From Candidatus Neomarinimicrobiota bacterium (GTDB taxonomy: Bacteria > Fidelibacterota > SORT01), in the NCBI GenBank assembly GCA_022573815.1, contig JACZTG010000003.1, forward strand, positions 102,688 to 166,687: a stretch of DNA of 64,000 nt, written 5' to 3'. The notes below the pieces were generated by a model. The model was not told the DNA's origin. It made no database searches and was given only the letters and a program-made list of their open reading frames with translations. This document shows positions 48,145 to 56,484 of this stretch, one piece after another; the first letter of the stretch is position 1, and each line of letters opens with the position of its first letter. The position numbers and the translations under genes were made by a program.

Positions 48145-49208
48145 TGACCGAAGCGAAATTTTTTCTCCCCGGCCCTGTGTATGTCCGCGATGAAATCAAA
48201 GAAGCAATGACAGGTCCAACTATCGGGCACCGCTCAAAGGAGGCATCTGATTTATATAAAACGATAACATCGGGAATTGCCAAAATTCTCAATACAGACG
48301 GAAGGATTTATCTATCTTCCTCCACGGCAACGGGACTTATGGAAGCTGCGGTTCGGAATGTAATCCGTAAACGTTCCCTAAATTTAATTTGCGGGGCGTT
48401 CGGTAAACTTTGGTACGATATATGTATCAGCTGCGGGAAGGAAGCTGATGCCGTAGAAGTTGAATGGGGAGAAGCCATCAAACCGGAATTGGTGGCAGAA
48501 GCTCTCTCAACCGGCAAATACGATACCGTATGTCTTACGCATAATGAAACGTCCACCGGTGTTCTGAATCCTCTTGAAGAAATCGCTGAAGTCGTGAAAA
48601 AATTTGATGATGTGGCTTTGCTGGTCGATGCTGTTTCCTCAATGGCCGGCACGGAAATACGAGTGGATGATTGGGGATTGGATGTCTGTCTGGCAAGCGT
48701 GCAAAAAGCATGGGCGCTTCCTCCGGGATTTGCTGTGGCGGCAGTTTCTGACAGGGCTTTGGAACGTTCGAAAAACGCTGAAAATAAAGGTCACTATTTT
48801 GATTTTGAAGTATTTGAAAAATATCATCAACGTTCTCAAACATTATCTACTCCTTCGATTCCTCATATGTATGCCCTATCTAAACAGATAGACGATATTT
48901 TTGAAGAAGGATTGGAGAATCGATACAATAGGCATCGGAAGATGGCTGATTTGGTGACGGAATGGGCAAAGGCAAATTTTGATCTTTTTGGTGAAGAGAA
49001 TTATCTTTCTCCGACAGTTACCTGTATCAGGAACAATGAGAAGAAAGATATCGCGTGGCTGATAGAATCCATGCGGGAAAAAGGATACACAATGGCAAAC
49101 GGCTACGGTAAGCTGAAAGGAGAAACATTCCGTATTGCTCATATGGGAGACGTAATGCCCGAAGATGTGGAAAGGCTGTTAAATACATTGGATGAGGTAT
49201 TAGGATAG
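48144..49208 (+). CDS. Class V aminotransferase, probable phosphoserine aminotransferase
   Basis: PLP enzyme likely making phosphoserine from 3-phosphohydroxypyruvate. The 354 residues begin with the fold-type I class V pattern FFLPGPVYV..., GPTIGHRS near 31, and the PLP lysine in SVQKAWALPPGF near 188; DAVSSMAGTE near 158 is the co-factor aspartate region. It resembles archaeal-type and alanine/serine-glyoxylate aminotransferase relatives more than E. coli SerC (the motif order of SerC, with HFIG..N.GP, is absent). Because it lies between a SerB-like phosphatase and serA it most likely fills the SerC step, but alanine-glyoxylate or serine-pyruvate activity cannot be excluded. Confidence 0.85.
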   Translation: MTEAKFFLPGPVYVRDEIKEAMTGPTIGHRSKEASDLYKTITSGIAKILNTDGRIYLSSSTATGLMEAAVRNVIRKRSLNLICGAFGKLWYDICISCGKEADAVEVEWGEAIKPELVAEALSTGKYDTVCLTHNETSTGVLNPLEEIAEVVKKFDDVALLVDAVSSMAGTEIRVDDWGLDVCLASVQKAWALPPGFAVAAVSDRALERSKNAENKGHYFDFEVFEKYHQRSQTLSTPSIPHMYALSKQIDDIFEEGLENRYNRHRKMADLVTEWAKANFDLFGEENYLSPTVTCIRNNEKKDIAWLIESMREKGYTMANGYGKLKGETFRIAHMGDVMPEDVERLLNTLDEVLG

Positions 49209-49212
49209 AATA

Positions 49213-50790
49213 ATGGCTTTCAAAGTGCTGATAACAGATCCGGTTTCCGAAGAAGGAATCAAATTGCTGAACGACTTGAAGGATATTGAAGTTGAAATGA
49301 AAACAGACCTTTCTCCGGCAGAATTAATAGAAGCGATAAAAGATGCCGATGCGCACATCATAAGGAGCGGTACCCGGATAACAGCGGATGTTATCGAAGC
49401 AGCGGAAAAACTTAAGGTAATTTGCAGAGCCGGTGTTGGAGTGGATAACATTGATATCGATGCCGCCACTAAAAAAGGTATCGTTGTGATGAACGTTCCG
49501 GGCGTTAATTCAAACGCAGCCGCAGAACTTACAATGGCTTTGATGTTAGCGCTTTCAAGGAATGTGGCATACGCTGACCGAAGTCTCAAGGAAGGCAGAT
49601 GGGAACGTTCCTCTCTTGTTGGTCGGGAATTGAAAAATAAAAAATTAGGTCTTGTAGGATTTGGCAAAGTAGGTAAAGAAGTAGCTCTGCGCGCTAAGGC
49701 GTTTGAAATGGAAATTCAGATTTATGACCCTTATGTCTCGGATGAAATAATTTCAGCCAGCGGAGCAGTAGCCTCTAAACTGAATGATCTTTTAAAAGAG
49801 GTAGATTATCTCTCGCTGCATTTGCCGTTAAATGATGATACCAGAAATATAATCAATGCCGAGACCATAGCGTTGATGAAAGAGGGTATTATGATAATTA
49901 ACTGCGCGCGAGGTGGCTTAATAGATGAGGATGCGCTTTCCCATGCTCTGAAATCCGGAAAAATCAAGGGAGCAGGTTTAGATGTATTTGAGAACGAACC
50001 GCCCGAAGGGAGCCCATTGCTGAAGGCTGATAATGTCATCTTAACGCCGCATCTCGGCGCTTCGACTGAAGAAGCGAAAGTTGGGGTCTCAATGGGAGCG
50101 TGTCGCCAGGTGGGAGAATTCTTGCTGCATAATAAGGCTGAGAACGCGTTAAACGTTCCGTTCGCCGGCGAAATAAGTCCTATGCTTGAGCCATTCATCG
50201 ATCTTGCGTGGAAGATAGGCGTCCTGCAATCGCAGCTGACAGGCGGCGAAATCAGCAAAATGAAAATCACGTGTAATGGAGATATTAAGGAAGTTACGCC
50301 GATAGCGATGAGTGTGTTGATGGGTTTCATATCTTCATCATCAACAGACCCTATCAACAACGTTAACGCCCATTATATCGCGAAACAAAGAGGAATCAAA
50401 GTAACTGAAAGCTACGTGCATGACGGTATGAATTACAGAAATTTGATCAAGAGTAAGGTAAGCGGTCCGGGTGGAAATTTTGTTGTAAGTGGTACTGTAT
50501 TCGCGGGGGAACATAAAAGAATAGTTCAAGTGAACGAATATCATATGGAAGTTAAGCCGGAAGGAATCATGCTCTTTATCAAGAGCGAAGATAAACCGGG
50601 AGTAATAGGTAAGATTGGTACCATACTCGGCAGAGAAAATCAAAATATCGCCGAGTTCAATCTCGGGCGAAGTGAAAAAAGCGGAGTTGCGCTGTCTCTT
50701 GTGAATTTGGATTCACCTCTCACGGAGGAAATATTACAATTATTAGCAGATGAAGAAGACATTATTGAAGTTGAGCAGGTAAAATTTTAA
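49213..50790 (+). CDS. serA: D-3-phosphoglycerate dehydrogenase
   Basis: First step of serine synthesis: oxidises 3-phosphoglycerate to phosphohydroxypyruvate with NAD. The 525 residues are the long form: catalytic domain, Rossmann domain with GFGKVG near residue 150, catalytic Arg in NCARGGLIDEDAL near 232, Glu in ENEPPEGSPL, His in TPHLGASTEEA near 279, then the intervening (ASB-like) domain from about 315 and a C-terminal ACT domain (about 453-525, FIKSEDKPGVIGKIGTILG near 458), which in other long-form enzymes binds serine for feedback inhibition. It follows the aminotransferase by 4 bases. Confidence 0.96.
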   Translation: MAFKVLITDPVSEEGIKLLNDLKDIEVEMKTDLSPAELIEAIKDADAHIIRSGTRITADVIEAAEKLKVICRAGVGVDNIDIDAATKKGIVVMNVPGVNSNAAAELTMALMLALSRNVAYADRSLKEGRWERSSLVGRELKNKKLGLVGFGKVGKEVALRAKAFEMEIQIYDPYVSDEIISASGAVASKLNDLLKEVDYLSLHLPLNDDTRNIINAETIALMKEGIMIINCARGGLIDEDALSHALKSGKIKGAGLDVFENEPPEGSPLLKADNVILTPHLGASTEEAKVGVSMGACRQVGEFLLHNKAENALNVPFAGEISPMLEPFIDLAWKIGVLQSQLTGGEISKMKITCNGDIKEVTPIAMSVLMGFISSSSTDPINNVNAHYIAKQRGIKVTESYVHDGMNYRNLIKSKVSGPGGNFVVSGTVFAGEHKRIVQVNEYHMEVKPEGIMLFIKSEDKPGVIGKIGTILGRENQNIAEFNLGRSEKSGVALSLVNLDSPLTEEILQLLADEEDIIEVEQVKF

Positions 50791-50791
50791 A

Positions 50792-52240
50792 ATGACCGAT
50801 AACGGCAATTGGGAAACGGTTATTGGGCTTGAAGTACACGCCCAGCTTTCCACAGAGACAAAAATATTTTGCGGTTGTAAAACAAAATTTGGAGCTCCTC
50901 CCAACAGTCAGGTATGTCCCGTGTGTCTTGGAATGCCGGGAGTCTTACCGGTATTTAATCAAGAGTGCTTAAACTATGCGATTAAAGTCGGCTTGGCAAT
51001 GAATTGTAATATTGCCTCAAATTCTCGTTTTGCCAGAAAAAATTATTTCTATCCTGACCTGCCGAAAGGTTACCAGATATCCCAATTTGAAGAGCCGATT
51101 TGCGAAGGTGGAAAGATAAGCGTTGAAACTGATGACGGCGCGAAAACAATCGGTATTACGCGAATACATTTAGAAGAAGATGCGGGAAAATCACTGCACG
51201 ATAAGAGCAAATCCGATACAAAGGTGGATTTGAACAGGTGCGGTGTTCCGCTTATAGAGATAGTATCCGAACCCGACATCAGAAGCCCGGAAGATGCGTA
51301 TAAATATCTGGTAAAGTTGAAACAGATATTACGTTATCTTGACGTAAGCGATTGTAATATGGAAGAAGGCAGCTTAAGGTGCGACGCAAACGTATCCATT
51401 ATGAAAAAAGGCTCAAAGGAGTTCGGGACGAAGACAGAGCTTAAGAATATGAACTCTTTTAGGGGTGTGGAAAAAGCTCTAAACGCCGAGATAAAAAGAC
51501 AAATCGCTCTTGTTGAATCAGGTGGTGAAGTAATCCAATCCACAAATTTATGGAATGAAAAAACCGGCGAAATTGTTCCAATGCGATCTAAGGAGCAATC
51601 GGATGATTATCGTTACTTTCCCGAACCTGATCTTGTTCCGTTCACAATTGAAGAAAATTATATAGGAAATATCAGGAATGAATTACCCGAATTGCCGGAA
51701 GAACGGAACAAAAGGTTTATGAATGATTTCGGTTTGAGCGCTACTCATGCGGGCGCGCTCACAGCGTCCCGAAGAACGGCGGATTACTACGAAGAGTTAG
51801 CGGAGTTAAGTAATGATCCGAAAAATGCGGCTTCATGGGTGATGGGACACGTTAATCGAGTGTTAAACGAACAGGAAATCGAAATAGAAGAATTTTCAAT
51901 TACTCCCAAGAGATTGGTTCAATTGATGGATAAAGTCTCGACAGGGGCTGTTTCAATAAGCGCGGCTCGCATAGTTTTTGATGAAATGGTATCAGACAGT
52001 TCGGAAGTAGATTCGCTTATAGAAAGACTCGGAGTCGAGCAGGTCAGCGATGATTCTGAAATTGATAAAATCGTGCAGGGTATCATCGATTCCAACCCGG
52101 ACGAATCTGAACGTTACAAAAACGGCGAAACCAAATTGAAAGGTTGGTTTGTGGGGCAGGTAATGAAATCGTCAAAAGGGAAAGCCAATCCGCAGATGGT
52201 AAACGAGGCGCTTGACAGGCTACTTGAAATCGAAAGTTGA
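50792..52240 (+). CDS. gatB: Aspartyl/glutamyl-tRNA(Asn/Gln) amidotransferase subunit B
   Basis: Kinase-like subunit of GatCAB, which amidates Glu-tRNA-Gln or Asp-tRNA-Asn. The 482 residues start ETVIGLEVHAQLSTETKIFC near 7, with the zinc cysteines FCGC...CPVCLGMPG near 26-45, the conserved FARKNYFYPDLPKGYQISQ near 74 and a C-terminal YqeY-like tail (FVGQVMKSSKGKANPQMVNEAL near 455). Follows serA by one base. gatA and gatC are not in this window, so the operon is split. Overlaps thrC by 4 bases. Confidence 0.97.
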   Translation: MTDNGNWETVIGLEVHAQLSTETKIFCGCKTKFGAPPNSQVCPVCLGMPGVLPVFNQECLNYAIKVGLAMNCNIASNSRFARKNYFYPDLPKGYQISQFEEPICEGGKISVETDDGAKTIGITRIHLEEDAGKSLHDKSKSDTKVDLNRCGVPLIEIVSEPDIRSPEDAYKYLVKLKQILRYLDVSDCNMEEGSLRCDANVSIMKKGSKEFGTKTELKNMNSFRGVEKALNAEIKRQIALVESGGEVIQSTNLWNEKTGEIVPMRSKEQSDDYRYFPEPDLVPFTIEENYIGNIRNELPELPEERNKRFMNDFGLSATHAGALTASRRTADYYEELAELSNDPKNAASWVMGHVNRVLNEQEIEIEEFSITPKRLVQLMDKVSTGAVSISAARIVFDEMVSDSSEVDSLIERLGVEQVSDDSEIDKIVQGIIDSNPDESERYKNGETKLKGWFVGQVMKSSKGKANPQMVNEALDRLLEIES

Positions 52241-53385
52241 ACCCTCGATTTAAAAATCTTGTCTGCTCAAAATGCAGCAGAGAATATCCGATAGACAAAC
52301 CGCTGAATTTATGCAGCTGCGGCGGACCGCTGCTGGTACCGTTGCAGACGGATGCGCCTAATGGGAATATTGAAGATATTATTTCTGAAGATGATAGTTT
52401 GTGGCGTTACAGGAATTTTCTGCCGTTGGAAGAGAGCGCAAATATTGTCTCCTTAGGCGAGGGTTTTACACCTCTATTTCGCGCAGACGAACTTGGAACC
52501 GCTTTAGGGATGGGCGAACTTTACCTGAAGGATGAGGGAGTGAACCCTACAGGCAGTTTCAAAGATCGTGGAATGACGGTGGCTATCACACGGGCAAAAG
52601 AATTGGGTATATCAAAAGTTTCACTCCCTTCTGCGGGAAACGCCGGAGTATCCGCCGCGGCTTACGCAAAAGAAGCGGGGATGGAATGCAGAGTTTTTAT
52701 TCCTGAGGATACTCCCTCGAGTTTTGCGGAAGCCACTCAAAATTTCGGTGCACAACTAACGATGATAAAGGGAACGATAGCTGATGCAGGCAAGGCGATG
52801 AAAGAGGAATTGGACGAAAGCTGGTTTGATTTATCCACTTTGAAAGAGCCTTATCGGATTGAAGGTAAAAAGACGATGGGTTATGAATTGGCGGAGCAGA
52901 TGGATTGGAGCCTTCCTGACGTCATTGTATATCCCACAGGCGGGGGAACAGGATTAATAGGGATGTGGAAAGCGTTCGAAGAATTGGAACAGCTGGGATG
53001 GATAGATAGCTTTAGACCGAAGATGGTTTCTGTACAAAGCGAAGGCTGCGCGCCAATCGTGAAAGCGTTTGAAGAAGGAAAGGAATATGCTGATCGGTGG
53101 GTGAATGCAGAAACAAAAGCGTATGGATTACGCGTACCCTCTGCGGTGGGTGATTTTCTTATTCTCAAGGCGATTAGAGAAAGTGATGGAATTGCGGTGA
53201 GTGTGAGTGAAGAGCAAATTAATGAGGGTGTGGGTTATATTAAGGAACATACGGAACTGAATCCCGCTCCTGAGGGAGGCGCTGCTCTCATTGCAGTGAA
53301 GAAACTCAAGAATAACGGTTATTTTAGCGGTGATGAAAAAGTTTTGGTGTTTATTACAGGAAATGGCGAGAAATATGAGAGTTGA
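52237..53385 (+). CDS. thrC: Threonine synthase
   Basis: PLP enzyme making threonine from O-phosphohomoserine. The 382 residues carry an N-terminal zinc-ribbon-like segment (VCSKCSREYPI...LCSCGGPLL) typical of the archaeal/plant-type ThrC, then the PLP lysine in NPTGSFKDRGM near residue 105 and the phosphate-binding VYPTGGGTGLIGMW near 230. The UUG start overlaps the gatB stop (TTGA). It shares fold with threonine dehydratase, but the zinc-ribbon N-terminus and the length favour synthase. Threonine and serine genes sitting together suggests a small amino-acid operon. Confidence 0.9.
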   Translation: MNPRFKNLVCSKCSREYPIDKPLNLCSCGGPLLVPLQTDAPNGNIEDIISEDDSLWRYRNFLPLEESANIVSLGEGFTPLFRADELGTALGMGELYLKDEGVNPTGSFKDRGMTVAITRAKELGISKVSLPSAGNAGVSAAAYAKEAGMECRVFIPEDTPSSFAEATQNFGAQLTMIKGTIADAGKAMKEELDESWFDLSTLKEPYRIEGKKTMGYELAEQMDWSLPDVIVYPTGGGTGLIGMWKAFEELEQLGWIDSFRPKMVSVQSEGCAPIVKAFEEGKEYADRWVNAETKAYGLRVPSAVGDFLILKAIRESDGIAVSVSEEQINEGVGYIKEHTELNPAPEGGAALIAVKKLKNNGYFSGDEKVLVFITGNGEKYES

Positions 53386-53413
53386 ACCTGATGAATTATA
53401 AAGGCGGTGGCTG

Positions 53414-53632
53414 ATGAAAAGACCATTATGGGAAGACATTCTGAAATTTCACAAGAACCGGATTTCGCTCGGAATTATATTGGTGATATTAGGAGCATTT
53501 GGATTACTTATTCCCATTCTTCCCGGACTGCTTGTAATTCTTCTTGGGCTTGCCCTGCTTGCGCCCGAACGGTTTGGGTCAGTGCTTGATTGGATGAGGA
53601 ATAAACCTGAAGAAGGCGACAAAGAAAATTGA
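53414..53632 (+). CDS. Small membrane protein, PGPGW-like
   Basis: 72 residues: basic N-terminal KRPLWEDILKFHKNR, then two membrane helices (about 17-33 and 35-50) around the conserved PILPGLLVILLGLALLAPE core, and a polar tail. This resembles PGPGW-type transmembrane proteins (core 'P-x-x-P-G-x-x-x-x-x-L-G-L'), which have no established function. AAGGCGG lies 12 to 18 bases before the ATG. It follows thrC by 28 bases. Confidence 0.65.
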   Translation: MKRPLWEDILKFHKNRISLGIILVILGAFGLLIPILPGLLVILLGLALLAPERFGSVLDWMRNKPEEGDKEN

Positions 53633-53653
53633 TTAGCAGGAGTTAAATTTTCA

Positions 53654-53821
53654 ATGAAATTTAAAATTGGTAAAACGCTCCAGCTTATCGGACTTTTACA
53701 AGTATTATTCGGATTATATCACGGGATAGTGGAAAAGTCGGAAATAAATGAGCTGATAGCCCTGTTGATAGGAGCCGCAATTTTCGGAATTGGTACATTT
53801 ATTCTTCGGAAGGCAAACTGA
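53654..53821 (+). CDS. Very small membrane protein (55 aa)
   Basis: Short ORF with AGGAG at 53638-53642 before ATG 53654. The peptide has a positive start (MKFKIGKTLQLIG), a hydrophobic helix (LIGLLQVLFGLY), a short charged loop (VEKSEINE) and a second hydrophobic helix (ALLIGAAIFGIGTFIL), ending in KAN: a two-helix hairpin. Its own ribosome site and tight fit between two neighbouring small genes support it being real. No function known. Confidence 0.6.
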   Translation: MKFKIGKTLQLIGLLQVLFGLYHGIVEKSEINELIALLIGAAIFGIGTFILRKAN

Positions 53822-53883
53822 GTATTGCTTTTCGCCTCTTAATTTTTAAATTCTATTAGACAATATTACGGAGGATATATCTC

Positions 53884-54216
53884 ATGGGGAATCTTTTCGA
53901 TGAGGTTAAGAAAAACTTAAAAGAATGGGGCAGTTTAGCGGCGGAAAAAGCCGAAGAATTGACTAAAGTCGGCAGACTGAAAATTGATATATTAAGTCTA
54001 AACAGGGAAATCGAGAAAAATTTTGTAGAGCTCGGCGGAAAAGTTTATGAGCTGATATATAAATTTGATCAAGGTAGAATAAAGAGCAATGACGAAGTAA
54101 AGAGAATCATACAAAGATTAGCGTCTTTTGAGGAAACGAGGGAAGAAAAGATACAATCGGTGAAAGATCTTGGATCGGAAGATGATATAGACCTTGAGTC
54201 GATAAAAAAAGATTAA
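53884..54216 (+). CDS. Small coiled-coil protein of unknown function
   Basis: 110 residues, soluble, highly charged and helical: heptad-like segments NLFDEVKKNLKEWGSLAAEKAEEL near the start and FEETREEKIQSVKD near the end. GGAGG at 53870-53874 gives a clear start. It has no signal peptide or membrane segment. Its length and composition resemble small coiled-coil proteins found near RpoD-type genes, but I do not recognise a family. A terminator follows 49 bases after the stop. Confidence 0.65.
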   Translation: MGNLFDEVKKNLKEWGSLAAEKAEELTKVGRLKIDILSLNREIEKNFVELGGKVYELIYKFDQGRIKSNDEVKRIIQRLASFEETREEKIQSVKDLGSEDDIDLESIKKD

Positions 54217-54265
54217 AACTGTTTCAGCAAATCATATTCTACTTATAAATCATTCCTAAACATTT

Positions 54266-54293
54266 AAACCCTTCTTTAGAAAGAAGGGTTTTT
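54266..54293 (+). terminator. Rho-independent terminator before rpoD
   Basis: AAACCCTTCTTT (54266-54277) pairs with AAAGAAGGGTTT (54280-54291), a 12-bp stem whose innermost pairs must open to make a loop, followed by TTTTG. Separates the small-protein genes from rpoD. Confidence 0.85.
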
Positions 54294-54396
54294 GTTAATT
54301 CAAAGGTCTAAAGCCGAATAAACTTGGAACTTACATTGCTCGGTTGCGTATTAAAATAAAGCCGGTTTAAATTGAATAATGTGTTGAGAGGCAAAT

Positions 54397-55230
54397 TTGG
54401 AAGAGAGCTATACTTTAGACAGGTATTTTGACGAAATCAGCACTGAGGCACTCTTAACCCCCACCGAAGAAATAAATCTTGCTAAGCAAGTACGTAAGGG
54501 CAGTGAAGATGCCCTTGATCAAATGACACGCGCAAATTTGCGATTTGTCGTCAGCATTGCAAAACGTTATCAAAATCAGGGACTTTCTCTTGGGGACCTG
54601 ATAAACGAAGGGAATCTCGGGCTAATAAAAGCCGCGAAACGGTTTGATGAGACGAGGGGGTTTAAATTCATTTCTTACGCTGTATGGTGGATCAGACAAT
54701 CGATTTTACAGGCTTTGGCTGAACAATCGAGAGTGGTGAGACTACCATTGAACAGGGTAGGCGTTATGAATAAAGTGAATAAAACTCTTTCGGAACTGGA
54801 ACAAAAATATGAGCGCGAACCAAGCCTTGATGAAGTAGCTGACGTTTTAGAGATGTCAAGCGAAGATGTTTCGGACACAATTCAAATGTCTTCACGACAC
54901 TTATCCGTTGACGCTCCATTTGCAGGAGGAGACGATAACTCGCTGTTGGATGTACTTCCTGACACGGGAGATTATGTAGCGCCTGATTCACCTTTAATGG
55001 TAGAATCGCTGAAAATGGAAGTCGAAAGCGTATTGGGTTCTTTGTCCGCAAGAGAAGCGGAAGTGATTAGATTGTATTTTGGTCTGGTTAGTGAACGGTC
55101 TATGACGCTTGAAGAGATAGGTGAAAAATTTAATCTTACCCGTGAAAGAGTACGTCAAATAAAGGAAAAATCAATTCGAAAATTGAGACACGCCTCCAGA
55201 AGTAAAAATTTACGAACCTATCTTGGCTAA
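54397..55230 (+). CDS. rpoD: Primary RNA polymerase sigma factor (short RpoD/SigA type)
   Basis: Main sigma factor of 277 residues without a long N-terminal region 1.1, as in Bacteroidetes-type primary sigmas. Seen: region 1.2 [26 protein letters not shown], region 2 [56 protein letters not shown] (core for -10 recognition near 65-105), region 3 [12 protein letters not shown] near 115, and region 4 [11 protein letters not shown]...[29 protein letters not shown] near 220-265. UUG start 54397 preceded by GAGAGG at 54386-54391. The short form supports placing the organism in FCB. Confidence 0.93.
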   Translation: MEESYTLDRYFDEISTEALLTPTEEINLAKQVRKGSEDALDQMTRANLRFVVSIAKRYQNQGLSLGDLINEGNLGLIKAAKRFDETRGFKFISYAVWWIRQSILQALAEQSRVVRLPLNRVGVMNKVNKTLSELEQKYEREPSLDEVADVLEMSSEDVSDTIQMSSRHLSVDAPFAGGDDNSLLDVLPDTGDYVAPDSPLMVESLKMEVESVLGSLSAREAEVIRLYFGLVSERSMTLEEIGEKFNLTRERVRQIKEKSIRKLRHASRSKNLRTYLG

Positions 55231-55330
55231 AATATCAGACTATAGGCTAAAAATTTTATTTTATTTTTTATAGAATATTCTTGACTATATATTTCTCTTG
55301 ACTCTATTTTGTGCGGACTTGATGTTAGTT

Positions 55331-55352
55331 TGAAGTGATGGACATCACTTCA
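55331..55352 (+). promoter_or_regulatory. 22-bp perfect-arm palindrome upstream of the M23 peptidase gene
   Basis: TGAAGTGATG and CATCACTTCA (10-bp arms, 2-base centre GA) 53 bases before the next ATG. No T-run follows, so it is not a terminator. Size and symmetry suit a dimeric repressor binding site. Two TTGACT boxes upstream (near 55283 and 55299) may be -35 elements. Confidence 0.45.
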
Positions 55353-55404
55353 TTAAATAGGACAACCCGTTAAATTAGTAACACAGGTGTGAAATAGGAG
55401 CTTG

Positions 55405-56346
55405 ATGAGAGATAATCATTATCAGGTAGTAGTAATTAGTGACGAAAATGCAGAAATTCGCGAGATAAATACGTCTAAAATCAGGCTGCTTCTTGCGGGG
55501 GCATTGGTCATTTTTTCAATTATTATGATGGTCTATTTTACAGCGGATTATCTCACGGAAGTTTTTTATGGGAAAAGACTTTCCACTCTTCGCAATCAGA
55601 ATAAACAATTAGTGACAAAAATAAATGATATCAACATGAGAATATCATTGCTTATAGACCAGTTGGTGACGGTTGAAAGGAAAGATCAGGCGATTAGAAC
55701 CTATGCCGATTTACCGCTGATAGATGAAGATATTCGGGAAGTGGGTGTTGGTGGTGTCTTAAATCATGAAATTTCAAGCTTGAGTTATCTCCTACCCGCA
55801 TCGGACGCTACTATTGCGGAATTAAACTTTGATCTGGACGCTATTGAGCGTGCGCTGAATCTCGAATTGGAAAGTCTCGACGAGGTTTACAATTCATTTA
55901 AAGCCCGAAAAGATATGTTGCAACATGTTCCTACTATACGTCCGCTTCTCAGGGGTTACATTACCAGCGGATTCGGTGAAAGAACTGACCCGTTCACAGG
56001 CAAGGCGCGCGATCATGCCGGAATTGATATCGTGACAAATATGGGCGAGCCGGTTTTCGCCACAGCAGACGGAGTCGTATCAGATTCGAGAACTGACAGC
56101 CCCTCGTATGGAATGACCATAAAGGTAGACCATGGTTATGGCTATCAAACAAGATATGCTCATCTTTCAAAAATTCTCGTACGCAAGCATCAAAAAGTTT
56201 ATAGAGGTCAGAAAATAGGCGAAGTCGGATCCACAGGAAGATCCCAGGCGCCGCATCTTCACTATGAGGTGATAAAAAATGGCGTGAGAAAAGATCCCGC
56301 ACAAAAATATTTTTATCTTTCAGAAAGAGATTTGAGCCGTCTTTAA
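55405..56346 (+). CDS. M23-family (LytM-type) murein endopeptidase, membrane anchored
   Basis: Predicted cell-wall hydrolase or division/envelope regulator. The 313 residues start with a cytoplasmic tail, a membrane helix (about 28-48, LLLAGALVIFSIIMMVYFTADYL), a coiled coil (about 60-85 and 135-165) and a C-terminal M23 domain with the zinc motifs DHAGIDI near 213 and PHLHYEV near 290; both His/Asp zinc ligands are kept, so it should be active. AGGAG at 55396-55400 favours ATG 55405 over the in-frame TTG at 55402. A terminator follows. Confidence 0.9.
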   Translation: MRDNHYQVVVISDENAEIREINTSKIRLLLAGALVIFSIIMMVYFTADYLTEVFYGKRLSTLRNQNKQLVTKINDINMRISLLIDQLVTVERKDQAIRTYADLPLIDEDIREVGVGGVLNHEISSLSYLLPASDATIAELNFDLDAIERALNLELESLDEVYNSFKARKDMLQHVPTIRPLLRGYITSGFGERTDPFTGKARDHAGIDIVTNMGEPVFATADGVVSDSRTDSPSYGMTIKVDHGYGYQTRYAHLSKILVRKHQKVYRGQKIGEVGSTGRSQAPHLHYEVIKNGVRKDPAQKYFYLSERDLSRL

Positions 56347-56373
56347 TATTTTCAATAACATTTCTTCTCTGAT

Positions 56374-56399
56374 AAACCGCTTTTGAGCGGTTTTTTTTT
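56374..56399 (+). terminator. Rho-independent terminator after the M23 gene
   Basis: AAACCGCT (56374-56381) pairs with AGCGGTTT (56386-56393), 8 bp with loop TTTG, then a run of T to 56399. Confidence 0.93.
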
Positions 56400-56484
56400 G
56401 CGGTTTGACGGAAGATGGCATTTTGCTTGCGAATCGGAATATACGTATATAACTTATATAATTAAAACACATTGAAATGACGCT

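Noticed and set aside
55253..55320. Terminator after rpoD
   Set aside because: The region is T-rich but has no GC stem; the nearby palindrome at 55331 lacks a T-run.
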